Below the pieces are notes generated by a model. It did no database searches. It was not told the origin of the DNA and saw only the letters and a program-made list of their open reading frames with translations. From contig NZ_LGAA01000010.1 of the NCBI RefSeq assembly GCF_001294465.1, positions 151,469 to 215,468 of the forward strand: DNA of 64,000 nucleotides. The letters are read 5' to 3'. The stretch's first letter is position 1; each line of letters opens with the position of its first letter. This document shows, piece by piece, positions 46,248 to 55,940 of this stretch. Both the position numbers and the translations under genes were made by a program. This stretch comes from Moellerella wisconsensis ATCC 35017 (lineage in GTDB: Bacteria; Pseudomonadota; Gammaproteobacteria; Enterobacterales; Enterobacteriaceae).

Positions 46248-48251
46248 TTATTTGCCCAGTATATGTAAGAAGTGAATATGTTTTTCATATTGGTCCAGGA
46301 TATCATGAATAATTTGTTCTTTATTCCATCCCATAATATCGTAATCCTGACCACCTTCTTTTAAATGGATTTCAGCGCGATAGTATTTTTGTTCCTCATT
46401 TTTCTCATCATCGGTGTCATTCATTCCACTTAAGGCAAATGACGGCTGAATATAGTAGCGTAAGCGTACTTCATATAAGAAGTTCATATCATCGCCTAAG
46501 TCTACTTCCAGACCGATGCGCCCGTCGTCCTCATGATGAATGATGCACTCAGTTCCCTGTTTTTCTAGCTCTTGTGATACCAGTTCCATTGACGGCTGAA
46601 CCACTTCATCAACAAAGCGTTTCACTTGTGAGCGTTTCGGGAAATAGACAATATTTCTTAGTCGACGCTGCCAAGGTATTGGTGTTCGACTACTGGTTGG
46701 TGCAATTGTTGCCAATTGTTGGCTATCACGTTTATAAGCATCGACACGCAGTGCTTTAAACAGACCATAAATGGAGGCTAATAGCACCATTGAGAACGGT
46801 AAAGCACTGGCGATTGTTAACGTTTGTAGGGCTTGCAGACCGCCCGCCAGTAACATCGTTATTGCGACTACCCCCATCAACGCTGCCCAGAAGATACGTT
46901 GCCAAATAGGCGTATTTGAATCACCGCCTGAAGCTAATGTATCAACAACCATCGCACCAGAGTCGGCAGAGGTCACGAAGAATACAACCACCATTATCAT
47001 CGCCACGAAAGACAGGACGGTGGAGAATGGGAAATAGGTTAAAAAATCAAATAATGCAAGAGAAACATCCGTTTGAACAGTTTCGGCCAGTTGGGTGGCG
47101 CCTTTATTCATTATCAGATTGATTGCGCTATTACCGAAGATAGTCATCCATAAAAGCGTGAAACCTGCCGGAACGAATAATACACCTGTTACGAATTCAC
47201 GAATGGTGCGGCCGCGCGAAATACGAGCAATGAACATCCCAACAAAAGGAGACCAAGATAACCACCATCCCCAATACAACAGTGTCCATCCCCCTAACCA
47301 ATCGTTAGATTTTGGCTCATAGGCATATAAATTAAATGTTTTGCTAACTATTTCAGAAAGATAGCCGCCGGTATTTTCAACAAATGATTTCAGTAGCAGA
47401 ACTGTCGGACCCAAAATTAGTACTAATACTAGTAATAAGAAGGCTAATCCGAGATTAAGTTCGGACAGAATTCTGATCCCTTTATCTAAACCAGACACTA
47501 CCGATAGCGTGGCTAATGCGGTAAATAAGATAATCAAAGACACTTGAACCGTTGGAGTAACAGGTAAGCCAAATAGATGATTTAGTCCTGAGTTAACCTG
47601 TAATACACCGAATCCGAGAGAGGTAGCGACACCGAATACGGTACCAACGACGGCAAATACATCGACAGCATGCCCAATCGGTCCATAAATACGGTCACCA
47701 ATAATAGGATACAGTGCCGATCGTAACGTCAGAGGTAAGCCATGGCGATAACTGAAGAAAGCTAATATAAGCGCAACTATGGCGTAAATAGCCCAGGCAT
47801 GCAGTCCCCAGTGGAAAAAGGTCAGGCGCATAGCCTCTTTTGCAGCTTGTATAGTTTGTGCGTCGCCAGTTGGTGGATTAAGGTAGTGCATCACTGGCTC
47901 AGCAACACCGAAGAACATCAAGCCGATCCCCATACCTGCGGAAAATAACATGGCGAACCAGGAGATATAACTAAAATTAGGTTGCGCATGATCAGGGCCT
48001 AATTTAATTTGGCCATATCGGGAGAGTCCCAGATAAGTCACACTCAATAAGATGATAGCAACAGCCAGAATGTAAAACCAACTTGCATTCATGAACAGGT
48101 TTTGCTGAAGATGACTTAGATGAGATTCTGCTAATTCAGGTAGCAGTGCGGCGAACCCAACAATCAATAAAATAACGATAGCTGAGGAGTAAAAAACGGG
48201 GGGACTAATTTTTGAGCGTACTTTTTTTTCGTCAGTAGCATGTTGACTCAT
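46248..48251 (-). CDS. betT: BCCT-family high-affinity choline transporter BetT
   Basis: Proton-coupled choline importer for osmoprotection. It has 667 residues (E. coli BetT 677). Twelve helices fill residues 15-500; the BCCT signature WGWWLSWSPFVGMFIARISR is in helix 8 and FSAGMGIGLMFFGVAEPV in helix 4. A cytoplasmic C-terminal tail of about 150 residues (IVYFPKRSQVKRFVDEVVQP to the end) is the osmosensory extension of BetT. The betABI genes are not adjacent in this window, so choline oxidation must be encoded elsewhere or be absent. Another BCCT substrate is possible. Confidence 0.87.
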   Translation of the reverse strand: MSQHATDEKKVRSKISPPVFYSSAIVILLIVGFAALLPELAESHLSHLQQNLFMNASWFYILAVAIILLSVTYLGLSRYGQIKLGPDHAQPNFSYISWFAMLFSAGMGIGLMFFGVAEPVMHYLNPPTGDAQTIQAAKEAMRLTFFHWGLHAWAIYAIVALILAFFSYRHGLPLTLRSALYPIIGDRIYGPIGHAVDVFAVVGTVFGVATSLGFGVLQVNSGLNHLFGLPVTPTVQVSLIILFTALATLSVVSGLDKGIRILSELNLGLAFLLLVLVLILGPTVLLLKSFVENTGGYLSEIVSKTFNLYAYEPKSNDWLGGWTLLYWGWWLSWSPFVGMFIARISRGRTIREFVTGVLFVPAGFTLLWMTIFGNSAINLIMNKGATQLAETVQTDVSLALFDFLTYFPFSTVLSFVAMIMVVVFFVTSADSGAMVVDTLASGGDSNTPIWQRIFWAALMGVVAITMLLAGGLQALQTLTIASALPFSMVLLASIYGLFKALRVDAYKRDSQQLATIAPTSSRTPIPWQRRLRNIVYFPKRSQVKRFVDEVVQPSMELVSQELEKQGTECIIHHEDDGRIGLEVDLGDDMNFLYEVRLRYYIQPSFALSGMNDTDDEKNEEQKYYRAEIHLKEGGQDYDIMGWNKEQIIHDILDQYEKHIHFLHILGK

Positions 48252-48924
48252 AAAATTTTTCTCTTTTTCTTGTTTTATTTACATATCAAACATATTGATA
48301 TGAGAAACCCTTCTTAAATACGAATATCAGCTCACTTGTATATCAGTAAGATGATTTATTCGTAGACTCATGGTGGATATAGCATTATAAATAAGAATTA
48401 TAAAATTTATTTATAATAATTAAGCTGCTCAAGAACTCTATATTCATACTATTGAGCGGGTAACGCAAAGAGTAAACAATAGTGTAGACTAATTAATTAC
48501 TCTGTCAAAACGCGATGCATATTGCCATTTTATGCTGTAAAAATCAACTTTTAGTATTTTAGATGCTGAGTTGTTGTTTTATCATAATATATGATAAATA
48601 ATATATTATAGAATTAATATTATTTACGTTGTTTTATATGTTAATATGATTATATATATAAGGATTAATCTAGTATTTAAGTTTAAATAGGGGCATAAGT
48701 AATATTGGTTATTAATGAAATTTATTTATGATAAGTTTATTTTGGCTAAACAATTGACAATAACTTTATATTATTGTTCATAATTAATATTACATTAATG
48801 TACAATTAAACGTATTAGCTATTTTGATTAATTGAACAGCCTATACCATAAAACTAGGCTGTTTATTGATGAATATGGGGATGAACACTATTCAGTTTAT
48901 AGTGTAAATACAGTAGAAAAATAG
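48252..48924. other. Intergenic region between betT and the GNAT gene
   Basis: About 670 bases of very AT-rich DNA with no convincing ORF. An inverted repeat AACAGCCTA / TAGGCTGTT at 48836-48863 with an 11-base loop may end transcription of the GNAT gene on the minus strand, but its T tract is poor. Confidence 0.45.
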
Positions 48925-49359
48925 CTATAATATGAGGCTCATTTTTATATGTTCCACTCCCTCTTCCAAATAGACCTCCCCATGGACTTGATAACCTAGA
49001 CTTTCATAGAAAGCTTTTGCTGAACATTGAGCAGACAGTATCAGCTGATTAAAATTATTATTTCGAGCATAATTAGCAATGAAATCCATCAACATACTGC
49101 CAACGCCTTTGCCTCGATATTCAGCTAAAACGGCAACTCGACCAATTTTTAATTTACCATCTTGTTGATCCATTGCTCGGAGAACAGCGATAGGATTATT
49201 ATTATCAAATAGAACCACATGCACAGCGGTCTCATCATATTGGTCAACATCGATTTCAGCAGAAAAACCCTGTTCGTCACTGAAAACAACACGGCGTAAA
49301 TAAAATGCCTGCTGGATTAGCTCTGCTGATTGATAGCCTATACTGTATTTTATTTCCAT
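48925..49359 (-). CDS. GNAT-family N-acetyltransferase (YjcF/ElaA-like)
   Basis: Predicted acetyl-CoA-dependent N-acetyltransferase of unknown substrate. It has 144 residues. The acetyl-CoA loop is visible as KIGRVAVLAEYRGKGVGSML (R/Q-x-x-G-x-G type, about residues 71-90), followed by ILSAQCSAKAFYESLGY and the C-terminal EEGVEHIKMSL, which resemble the B. subtilis YjcF group. AGGG lies 6 bases before the ATG. It is transcribed on the minus strand, separated by a terminator from the upstream lipoprotein gene, so it has its own promoter. Confidence 0.82.
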   Translation of the reverse strand: MEIKYSIGYQSAELIQQAFYLRRVVFSDEQGFSAEIDVDQYDETAVHVVLFDNNNPIAVLRAMDQQDGKLKIGRVAVLAEYRGKGVGSMLMDFIANYARNNNFNQLILSAQCSAKAFYESLGYQVHGEVYLEEGVEHIKMSLIL

Positions 49360-49426
49360 TGGATGCCCTGAATAGAATGATGATGGTATAAATTGTAGCG
49401 GTTAGATTAACATAGTGAATTAAAAA

Positions 49427-49459
49427 TAAAAAAGCGAATTGAAGTTATTCAATTCGCTT
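49427..49459 (-). terminator. Rho-independent terminator of the repeat lipoprotein gene
   Basis: Perfect 12-bp arms AAGCGAATTGAA / TTCAATTCGCTT with a 4-base loop, followed on the minus strand by TTTTTATTTTT. Confidence 0.88.
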
Positions 49460-49491
49460 ACTAGTAGAGATTAATTTAAAGAGTAAATTTA

Positions 49492-50052
49492 TTATTTATT
49501 TTCTGATTTCAACTCTTCAGTTTTCTTTTTAGCGTCATCAGTTAGCTGGTCAGCTTTATTAATTGCATCCGTTTTAACATCCTGCGCTTTGTTAGATAAT
49601 TCTGCACTTAGCTTGCTGGTGTCTTGTTTGATAGCGTCAGCCTTTTTTTCTGCATCTTTTTTAAGATCAGCTGCAGTATCTTTAGCGGAGTCAGTTAATT
49701 CATTGGCTTTAACTGATAGTTCATCGGCTTTTTTATCTGCACTATCTTTTAATTCGGTAGCTTTGTCCGCTATCTCATCAGCTTTTTTGTCAGCACTATC
49801 TTTTAATTCAGCTGATTTATCAGAAAGTTCATCGGCTTTTTTATCAGCGCTATCTTTTATTTCAGCCGCTTTATCTTTAGCACTATCCGTTAATTCAGCT
49901 GCCTTTTTTTCACCCGCATCTTTTACTTGTTCCGCATTTTCTTTAGCTTGCTGAACAGCATCATCGGCTTTATTTTTTGTTGTATCATCACAACCAGCGG
50001 CCATCGTGAACACACCTGCTAAAATTAAAGAACTTAAAATTTTCTTATTCAT
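49492..50052 (-). CDS. Lipoprotein with 18-residue charged helical repeats
   Basis: I do not recognise a named family. It has 186 residues with a signal peptide and lipobox MAAGC (Cys21). The mature part is almost only Ala, Lys, Asp, Glu, Ser, Leu and Thr. Consecutive 18-residue units occupy about residues 65-136, of the form LKDSADKKADELSDKSAE, with more degenerate copies on both sides. The periodicity suits one long amphipathic or coiled-coil helix, like LEA-type or apolipoprotein-like proteins. AAAGGG precedes the ATG and a strong terminator follows. An envelope or periplasmic spacer or stress role is a guess. Confidence 0.8.
   Translation of the reverse strand: MNKKILSSLILAGVFTMAAGCDDTTKNKADDAVQQAKENAEQVKDAGEKKAAELTDSAKDKAAEIKDSADKKADELSDKSAELKDSADKKADEIADKATELKDSADKKADELSVKANELTDSAKDTAADLKKDAEKKADAIKQDTSKLSAELSNKAQDVKTDAINKADQLTDDAKKKTEELKSENK
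49699..49860 (-). repeat. Three 54-bp in-frame repeats in the lipoprotein gene
   Basis: The DNA for residues 65-118 consists of three 54-bp units encoding xKDSADKKADExxxKxxE. The first ten codons of each unit are almost the same at DNA level, so the units arose by tandem duplication and may vary in number between strains. Confidence 0.75.
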
Positions 50053-50430
50053 AGATAAACCCTTTCTATTTAAAATGATTTAACGAACTAAGCTATTTCA
50101 ATATGTCAGACAATCACTTATTGCTGTCATTGGCTAAAAACTATAACCAATTAAGCACGATAAATATAGTCTATATTAGCAAAATCTGGCAAGCACACAC
50201 TTTGGCGATTGCGATAAAGCAAGCTAAACTGATTGATTTTTCTTGTTATTGTCATAAATAGAGAAACTATTTATACTTAGTTACTGCTTTGATATATTAT
50301 ATATTTTGTTGTTTTTATATCAGTATTTTGATAAATAGTTCCATATAATAAAGACTAGATAATTGAATATACTCTATAATAGATTAAGATAATAGTTATA
50401 CTAATATAATAGACTAATGGATGAGGTAAA
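50053..50430. other. Divergent intergenic region, lipoprotein / DUF421 gene
   Basis: About 380 bases of AT-rich DNA between two divergent genes. Promoters for both are expected; no ORF, RNA gene or clear operator was recognised. Confidence 0.45.
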
Positions 50431-51096
50431 ATGACATATTATTATGCGCTAGTCATTGTTAAATTCTTTATCGGATTTACTATCGTGATAACACACATGA
50501 ATTTATCCGGTAAAACTCAGTTATCCCAAATGACTCCGATTGATTTTATTGGTAACTTTGTTCTGGGGGGAATTATTGGTGGAGTTATTTATAGTGACAG
50601 TATCCCATTATATCAATATATTATCTTATTGTTTATTGGTGTGATTTTCATATCGTTACTTAATTATTTAACTAAAAAATTTAATTTTTTCCGTTCGGTT
50701 ACCATTGGCGATCCAATTCCAATTATAAAGAATGGTAATTTTTTAATGGATAATATTTTAGAGAAAAGTAACAAAATAGATATTCTTAATCTAATTTCTC
50801 GCCTTCATGCTCAAGGGATCCACGCTTTTCAAGAAATATACTATGCTCAAATTGAGCCAGATGGTCAGTTAACGGTTATCTGTGATAAATCAAAAATGCC
50901 TTCAATTATTTTAATGAAAGATGGTGAGATCAGAGTCTCTGCATTAGATAATATAGGCAAAGATAAAGAATGGATGCAGCAGCAAATTAAAAAGCATAAT
51001 ATCCAAAAAACAGAAGACATATTTTTAGCTGAATATTGGAATGATAAAGTGAATTTTATTTTAACTGATGGGAAAATAAATCGAGTTAAAGAATAA
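50431..51096 (+). CDS. DUF421 (YetF-family) membrane protein
   Basis: Inner-membrane protein of the YetF/DUF421 family, whose biochemical role is unknown. It has 221 residues with three predicted membrane helices (about 3-23, 37-54 and 60-78). A cytoplasmic domain follows, with the family pattern VTIGDPIPIIKNGNFLMDNI, ILNLISRLHAQGIHAFQEIY and AQIEPDGQLTV. The C-terminal extension of about 60 residues is as in longer YetF proteins. GAGG lies 4 bases before the ATG. It is a single gene, convergent with cptA. Confidence 0.83.
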   Translation: MTYYYALVIVKFFIGFTIVITHMNLSGKTQLSQMTPIDFIGNFVLGGIIGGVIYSDSIPLYQYIILLFIGVIFISLLNYLTKKFNFFRSVTIGDPIPIIKNGNFLMDNILEKSNKIDILNLISRLHAQGIHAFQEIYYAQIEPDGQLTVICDKSKMPSIILMKDGEIRVSALDNIGKDKEWMQQQIKKHNIQKTEDIFLAEYWNDKVNFILTDGKINRVKE

Positions 51097-51162
51097 TAAT
51101 CTATTTTGTGGTTGGTTATAACTGGTTGTCTTAACTCAATTTCAATGATGTATAATAATATT

Positions 51163-51189
51163 GCTACTCGACGAAATCCGCCGAGTAGC
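51163..51189. terminator. Hairpin between convergent DUF421 gene and cptA
   Basis: GCTACTCG pairs with CGAGTAGC around an 11-base centre. Both sides have only short T or A runs, so it is a likely but weak bidirectional terminator. Confidence 0.5.
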
Positions 51190-51232
51190 TTTAATAATTA
51201 TTTATTCAATATAGATTTTTACGATGATATAA

Positions 51233-52942
51233 CTATTTTGTGAGATCATCATATAGTCTCAGATTTTGTTTTTTACTCGGATCCCCAATATAGCGAGGTT
51301 GAGGCTGATAGTTATCATTGAGTAAACTCTTCTCAGGGATAAATCCATCGTAATTAAACCCAGCTAAATCACTCCATGTATAAATAAAATTCATATTGCT
51401 ATATGGGCGCTGAGTTTTATTATCTAGATTGATATTATGATTTTCGAGCCATGCAGGCGAGCGCCAAATAATGAAAGGAATATTATACATTGGCTTAGTC
51501 GGTGAACCTTCATTTCTACCTAAAGTTTTATGGGGTTCAGTATCAAAAACTTCTTCTCCATGATCAGAAAAGTAAACTAGAAAACCATTGTCCTTTGTAT
51601 TATCAAAATCTTTGATTAAACTTGATACTATATAGTCATTATAATGTTGGGCATTATCATAGGCATTATAGTCATCAAGATTTTCACCGCTTAAATTAGC
51701 TGGAACCGCATTATCTTTACCAGTAAAAATTTCTTTTTCCGGTGGATAACGGAATTGATATTTCATATGCGTACCTAGCAGATGAACTACAATAAATTTA
51801 CGTTCTGCAGGATCGGCTAATGCTTCTTTAAACGGTGCAAATACAGCATCATCATAACTTCTGGAGCTTTGTGCCATATCGTTATTCAGATAATATTGTT
51901 TATCTGTTTGCCGTGAAAATGCCGTTAACATGGTATTTCTTTCGGTCATTGTCTGCTGATTAGTAATCCAAAATGTTTTAAACCCTGCCTGCTTCATTAT
52001 ATTCATTAACGAAGGACGAGTTTGATATAAATCAGGCTCTAGCTGATCGGCAAATGTTAGGGTCTGCTGTAATGTTTCAATGGTATAAGGGCGAGGAGTA
52101 ACAACATCAGTAAATGCGGTTAAATTTTGTGGATAATCACTTTTTAATTTGTCTAATTCAGGTGTAGTTTGGCGTGCATAGCCATATAAGCTCATTCTAT
52201 CACGGCTGGTTGATTCACCAATTACTAATACTAATGTCTCAGATTGGTTAGCATTATTATCAATGAAATTAGTTAATGGAGGTATTTTACTATTATCATT
52301 GATAAGCTCTTCCATATTAGCCAGTTGATGCTTATAAAGATAGTAACCACTAATAAATTGCCATGGGGTTGCATAGGCCAATTTACTGTTTACATATGCA
52401 ACAACTCTACTCAGCGGTTGGTTGTTTTTTATTCCTTTATTATAATAAGGAATACCAAAAAGTACGCTAAGAATTAATATCGAGCTAATCCATTTTCCTG
52501 ATGTTGGTAAATAGACCGGTTTTATTTTTCGCCAAAGTAATAATGCGCCTAGAGCATATATCAATAATATGCCTATAACTTTAAAGCTGAGATATTGAGT
52601 TAAGAACTCACCGGCCTCATTGGTATTAGTTTCAAAGATGATAAACAACACACTTTGTGAAAATTGTTGTCCATAAACGATGTAATAAGCTAATGCAACT
52701 GATGATGCTAGCCATAATATGATGCCTATAATACCGGTAACTAGTTTTATGCGTTGAGGGAACAGTAACGCTGGAATTAACCATAATGTACTATAAAGCA
52801 ATGAATCTCTTAATCCGATAGAATTACTTTGTCCACTGATGACAATATAAATCTGGATCAAAGATGAAAAATACCAGAAAAAAATCAGTAGCCATATTAG
52901 GCTAGACCAGCTGAATTTTTGCTTTTGATAAGAGTTAACCAT
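51233..52942 (-). CDS. cptA: Phosphoethanolamine transferase CptA
   Basis: Inner-membrane alkaline-phosphatase-superfamily enzyme that adds phosphoethanolamine to the lipopolysaccharide core (heptose I in Salmonella). It has 569 residues. Five N-terminal helices cover about residues 12-165 and include GQQFSQSVLFIIFETNTNEA, close to E. coli CptA. The periplasmic sulfatase domain carries the nucleophile Thr245 in LVIGESTSRDRMSLYGYAR and metal ligands in YFSDHGEEVFDTEPHK. Closer to CptA than to EptA or EptB along its whole length. In E. coli cptA lies elsewhere. No PmrA or PhoP box was recognised upstream. Confidence 0.92.
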   Translation of the reverse strand: MVNSYQKQKFSWSSLIWLLIFFWYFSSLIQIYIVISGQSNSIGLRDSLLYSTLWLIPALLFPQRIKLVTGIIGIILWLASSVALAYYIVYGQQFSQSVLFIIFETNTNEAGEFLTQYLSFKVIGILLIYALGALLLWRKIKPVYLPTSGKWISSILILSVLFGIPYYNKGIKNNQPLSRVVAYVNSKLAYATPWQFISGYYLYKHQLANMEELINDNSKIPPLTNFIDNNANQSETLVLVIGESTSRDRMSLYGYARQTTPELDKLKSDYPQNLTAFTDVVTPRPYTIETLQQTLTFADQLEPDLYQTRPSLMNIMKQAGFKTFWITNQQTMTERNTMLTAFSRQTDKQYYLNNDMAQSSRSYDDAVFAPFKEALADPAERKFIVVHLLGTHMKYQFRYPPEKEIFTGKDNAVPANLSGENLDDYNAYDNAQHYNDYIVSSLIKDFDNTKDNGFLVYFSDHGEEVFDTEPHKTLGRNEGSPTKPMYNIPFIIWRSPAWLENHNINLDNKTQRPYSNMNFIYTWSDLAGFNYDGFIPEKSLLNDNYQPQPRYIGDPSKKQNLRLYDDLTK

Positions 52943-53666
52943 AATATCCTAGCTTAAATTAATCTTCAATTTTATCTGAGGGTTAAGATCATTAACTTCA
53001 TGTGCTTCATGTGGCTCACATTGAAGTTTCACTGATCTAGCTTAGTTTGATTTATTTACATAAAGCTAAATAAGCTAGCCATAATACAACTTGACGTATC
53101 ATTGTGATAGTTTTTTATCATCGTACTCTTAGAGGAAAAATCCTAATAATTATTTTTAAATAATCTTGACTCTCGTTATTTTTAATTTTTATTTTTTTAC
53201 TGTTTGAAACTAAATAAATTATTATCTTATGCTATTTAACTACTAGTTATATTATTTGTATTTTATAATGTAAATTAATATGTTTTTTAATTTACTTGTT
53301 TTCCATGTTATATAGTATTACTTTTGGATAAAGCATTTAAAGTAATAATTATTTTTTTATATTCAAAGTATTTATTATTTTTATTTTTTAAATATGTTTA
53401 AATTGATTATTTAAAATATCTTTTTATTTTAATAAAATTAATGTTTAATTTTTTTCATAGATTAATCCTATCAATAATTGATAATTATATGGTATAAGTG
53501 ATTTTACTTAATTATTAGGTATGTATAGTATCGCAAATAGCTCTAAAATTATTATTTCATCTGTTATGTAATTGAAAATATTAATTTAAATTAATATATC
53601 TATTATCTGTTCTATTTATAAGTAGTTATTAGTAAATTTTATTTTCATCAGAAATTGAAGGGATTT
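52943..53666. other. Long, extremely AT-rich region before an orphan regulator
   Basis: More than 700 bases with long A/T tracts and no ORF, tRNA or hairpin I can support. It lies between the cptA start and a MrpJ-like gene. The composition is of the kind H-NS and Hha silence; that is inference from base content. Confidence 0.5.
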
Positions 53667-53912
53667 ATGATTAAAAATGAAAATACTTTGTATCGACATA
53701 TCTCTTGTTTAATTAGAAACGCGCGTAAGGAAAAGAAAATTTCTGGTGCCGATATGGCAAAAAAATTAGGGATTAGCCAACAACAATATTCACGTTATGA
53801 ACGTGGCGTTAATAATTTAAAATTATGGAATTTATTAAGAATAATTAAAATTCTTAATATTGAAATAAAAGAAATTATCGATCACATAGATAATGATGAA
53901 TTAGATAAATAG
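53667..53912 (+). CDS. XRE-type HTH regulator, MrpJ-like
   Basis: Small DNA-binding protein of 81 residues, almost entirely one helix-turn-helix of the XRE/Cro type: RNARKEKKISGADMAKKLGI, SQQQYSRYERGVNNLKLWNL. The SQQQ-SRYERG recognition helix resembles MrpJ and its paralogues, which repress motility and usually end fimbrial operons in Proteus and Providencia. No fimbrial genes are in this window, so it is an orphan. The ATG at 53667 is preceded by AAGGGA; a TTG at 53655 overlaps that site. The surrounding DNA is very AT-rich. Confidence 0.78.
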   Translation: MIKNENTLYRHISCLIRNARKEKKISGADMAKKLGISQQQYSRYERGVNNLKLWNLLRIIKILNIEIKEIIDHIDNDELDK

Positions 53913-54167
53913 ATAATTTATTATAATGTTAATTTTTTATTATTGTTCGTAATAAATACAATCATAAAAAGAAGAGTGAATCAGATTTCATTTTATCTCT
54001 GATTACGGTAACGTAACGACTACATTTAGTGAAATTTAGTGTTGTAACTAGCAGCAAAGGCTAGATTTATAGATGTGTATCCTAATGCTGCATTTAACAT
54101 TGAGTAAGTTTTTTTCATGTAGTGCTACGAGTCGCTGTACTGGCTGTTCTTTTTATGAGCATAAATT

Positions 54168-55340
54168 ATGTTATCTAATCCTATTATTATATTTTTTAAG
54201 CGTTTTGTTAGTATTCGATTATTGCTATCAGTATTGATTATTGCTGATGGTTTTTTAATTATCAATCCGATACTTAATACTTATACTGCATATATTGATT
54301 GGCGAGCTAGTGGATTTACAGAATGGCTTAAATCATTAGGTATCATGAAACTACTTGATATACCTAGATTTATTCTCGGTATTTCATTAATTTTCCTTTC
54401 TTTCTTTATGTTAACTGGAGCCAGAGTTGCCTGGTTATTTGCAGCTTTCTTGTTAGCCATAATGACCTTTTTAGATCTTAGAGTTGCTCAGGAGCATATT
54501 GCTCAAGGTTGGTTTTCTTTAGCCTTATTTATATCTTTAGGCATATTCTGGAAAAAATATCCCCATCATAGTTTAACCAGCGCCGGTTTTGTTGCGGTTA
54601 TCTGTATTGTTGCATTACTTATTTATTCTATTTTTGGTACGCTTTATATAGGGACTGAGTTTTCTCCAAATATTAAAGATGTTCCTACCGCCTTATATTT
54701 TGCTTTAGTCTGTATGACGACGGTTGGATTTGGCGATATTGTACCGATATCCGTTGATGCCCGAATGTTTACTGTTACGGTGATTATTTTTGGAATTACT
54801 ATATTCACCACCTCGGTGGTTTATGTCGTTGGTGTTGTGGCAAAAGGTACGCAAGAAATTGTACGTAAAAGGTTATCTCATATGAAAGATCATTATGTCG
54901 TTATCGGTAGCACGCCCTTGGCTATTCATCTTTATAACGGATTAAAACAACGTGGTTTACCGGTCGCGGTATTATGCCGAGAAGAATATCGTCGTGATTT
55001 TCCAGAAAAAGATAATATTATTACTGGGGATCCTTCTAATACGGATATTTTAAATGCGGCTTATATAAAAACGGCGAAAAGTATTTTGATCATGACCGAT
55101 AATGATGCGTTAAATACGTTTACTTTTCTTGCTACTAAAGAACTAGCTTTGCCAACAGCTAAGATCATGGTAATGGTCAATCAAGATGATAATATGGATA
55201 AAATTCGTCGTTTACATCCGGATATGATGTTTTCATTATCTTCACTAAGCGCACAAATATTAATGAAAATGCTCTGTGGTGAAACTATTACTAATAGCGT
55301 CATCGATGATTTTTTGATTAATAATGTGGTTGAAAAATAG
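54168..55340 (+). CDS. Kch-type potassium channel with RCK domain
   Basis: Predicted inner-membrane potassium channel related to E. coli Kch. It has 390 residues: about six hydrophobic segments in residues 15-230, with the pore between the last two, containing the selectivity filter TTVGFGD at 184-190. A cytoplasmic RCK/TrkA-N domain starts near 243 (HYVVIGSTPLAIHLYNGLKQ) and continues to ITGDPSNTDILNAAYIKTAK and IMTDNDALNTF. The filter has Phe where Kch has Tyr, a known variant. No ribosome binding site is evident at the ATG. The fluC gene follows after 47 bases, possibly co-transcribed. Confidence 0.85.
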   Translation: MLSNPIIIFFKRFVSIRLLLSVLIIADGFLIINPILNTYTAYIDWRASGFTEWLKSLGIMKLLDIPRFILGISLIFLSFFMLTGARVAWLFAAFLLAIMTFLDLRVAQEHIAQGWFSLALFISLGIFWKKYPHHSLTSAGFVAVICIVALLIYSIFGTLYIGTEFSPNIKDVPTALYFALVCMTTVGFGDIVPISVDARMFTVTVIIFGITIFTTSVVYVVGVVAKGTQEIVRKRLSHMKDHYVVIGSTPLAIHLYNGLKQRGLPVAVLCREEYRRDFPEKDNIITGDPSNTDILNAAYIKTAKSILIMTDNDALNTFTFLATKELALPTAKIMVMVNQDDNMDKIRRLHPDMMFSLSSLSAQILMKMLCGETITNSVIDDFLINNVVEK

Positions 55341-55387
55341 ATAATAAAAACTAAATCATAAAAAAATAAAATAAGCTCAGGTAGAAA

Positions 55388-55771
55388 ATGTTTAATATGA
55401 TAATAGCAGTCTCTATTGGTTCGGTTATCGGGGGATTGGGGCGTTGGTTTTTAAGTTTAAAATTGAATTCTTTGATTACCTTATTACCTTTAGGGACTTA
55501 TTTATCCAATGTTATTGCCGGATATATTATTGGTTTTTCTTTTGCTTTTTTTTCTCAACAAACCACACTCACTCCTGAGTGGCGTTTATTAATAATGACC
55601 GGATTGTGTGGTGGGCTCTCGACATTTTCAACATTTTCTCTTGAGGTGATGCTGTCTTTCCAAGAGGGAAAAGTAGCTCAGGGAATATTTGAGATATTTA
55701 TACATTTATCGAGTTCATTATTAATGACTTATTTAGGGATATTAAGCTATAACCTATTTCAAAGTAAGTAA
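55388..55771 (+). CDS. crcB: Fluoride ion channel FluC (CrcB)
   Basis: Small dual-topology membrane channel that exports fluoride. It has 127 residues with four helices. Family landmarks are GSVIGGLGRWFLS (Arg19), GTYLSNVIAGYIIGF (Asn41) and the phenylalanine-box/sodium-site motif GGLSTFSTFS at about residues 75-84. AGG lies 6 bases before the ATG. A fluoride riboswitch is often found upstream of such genes, but the 47-base gap to the channel gene is too short for one and none was recognised before the channel gene. Confidence 0.93.
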   Translation: MFNMIIAVSIGSVIGGLGRWFLSLKLNSLITLLPLGTYLSNVIAGYIIGFSFAFFSQQTTLTPEWRLLIMTGLCGGLSTFSTFSLEVMLSFQEGKVAQGIFEIFIHLSSSLLMTYLGILSYNLFQSK

Positions 55772-55940
55772 TTGATATTAAATGTGTATTATTAATAAAG
55801 TCTTCATTAATTGACATTCTTCCGCTTGAATTTATCTTCTATTATTATCACCTTCTAAAAATATAATTTGGCATATAATTATACTATCGTGAGCTATCGA
55901 ATTTAAATCGAGTCTTATATCGCATATCGCAAGGAAAAGA

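Noticed and set aside
53913..54167. Possible fluoride riboswitch upstream of the channel-fluC genes
   Set aside because: I could not find the conserved GATGGC and CTGATGA-type elements; the region is plain AT-rich DNA.
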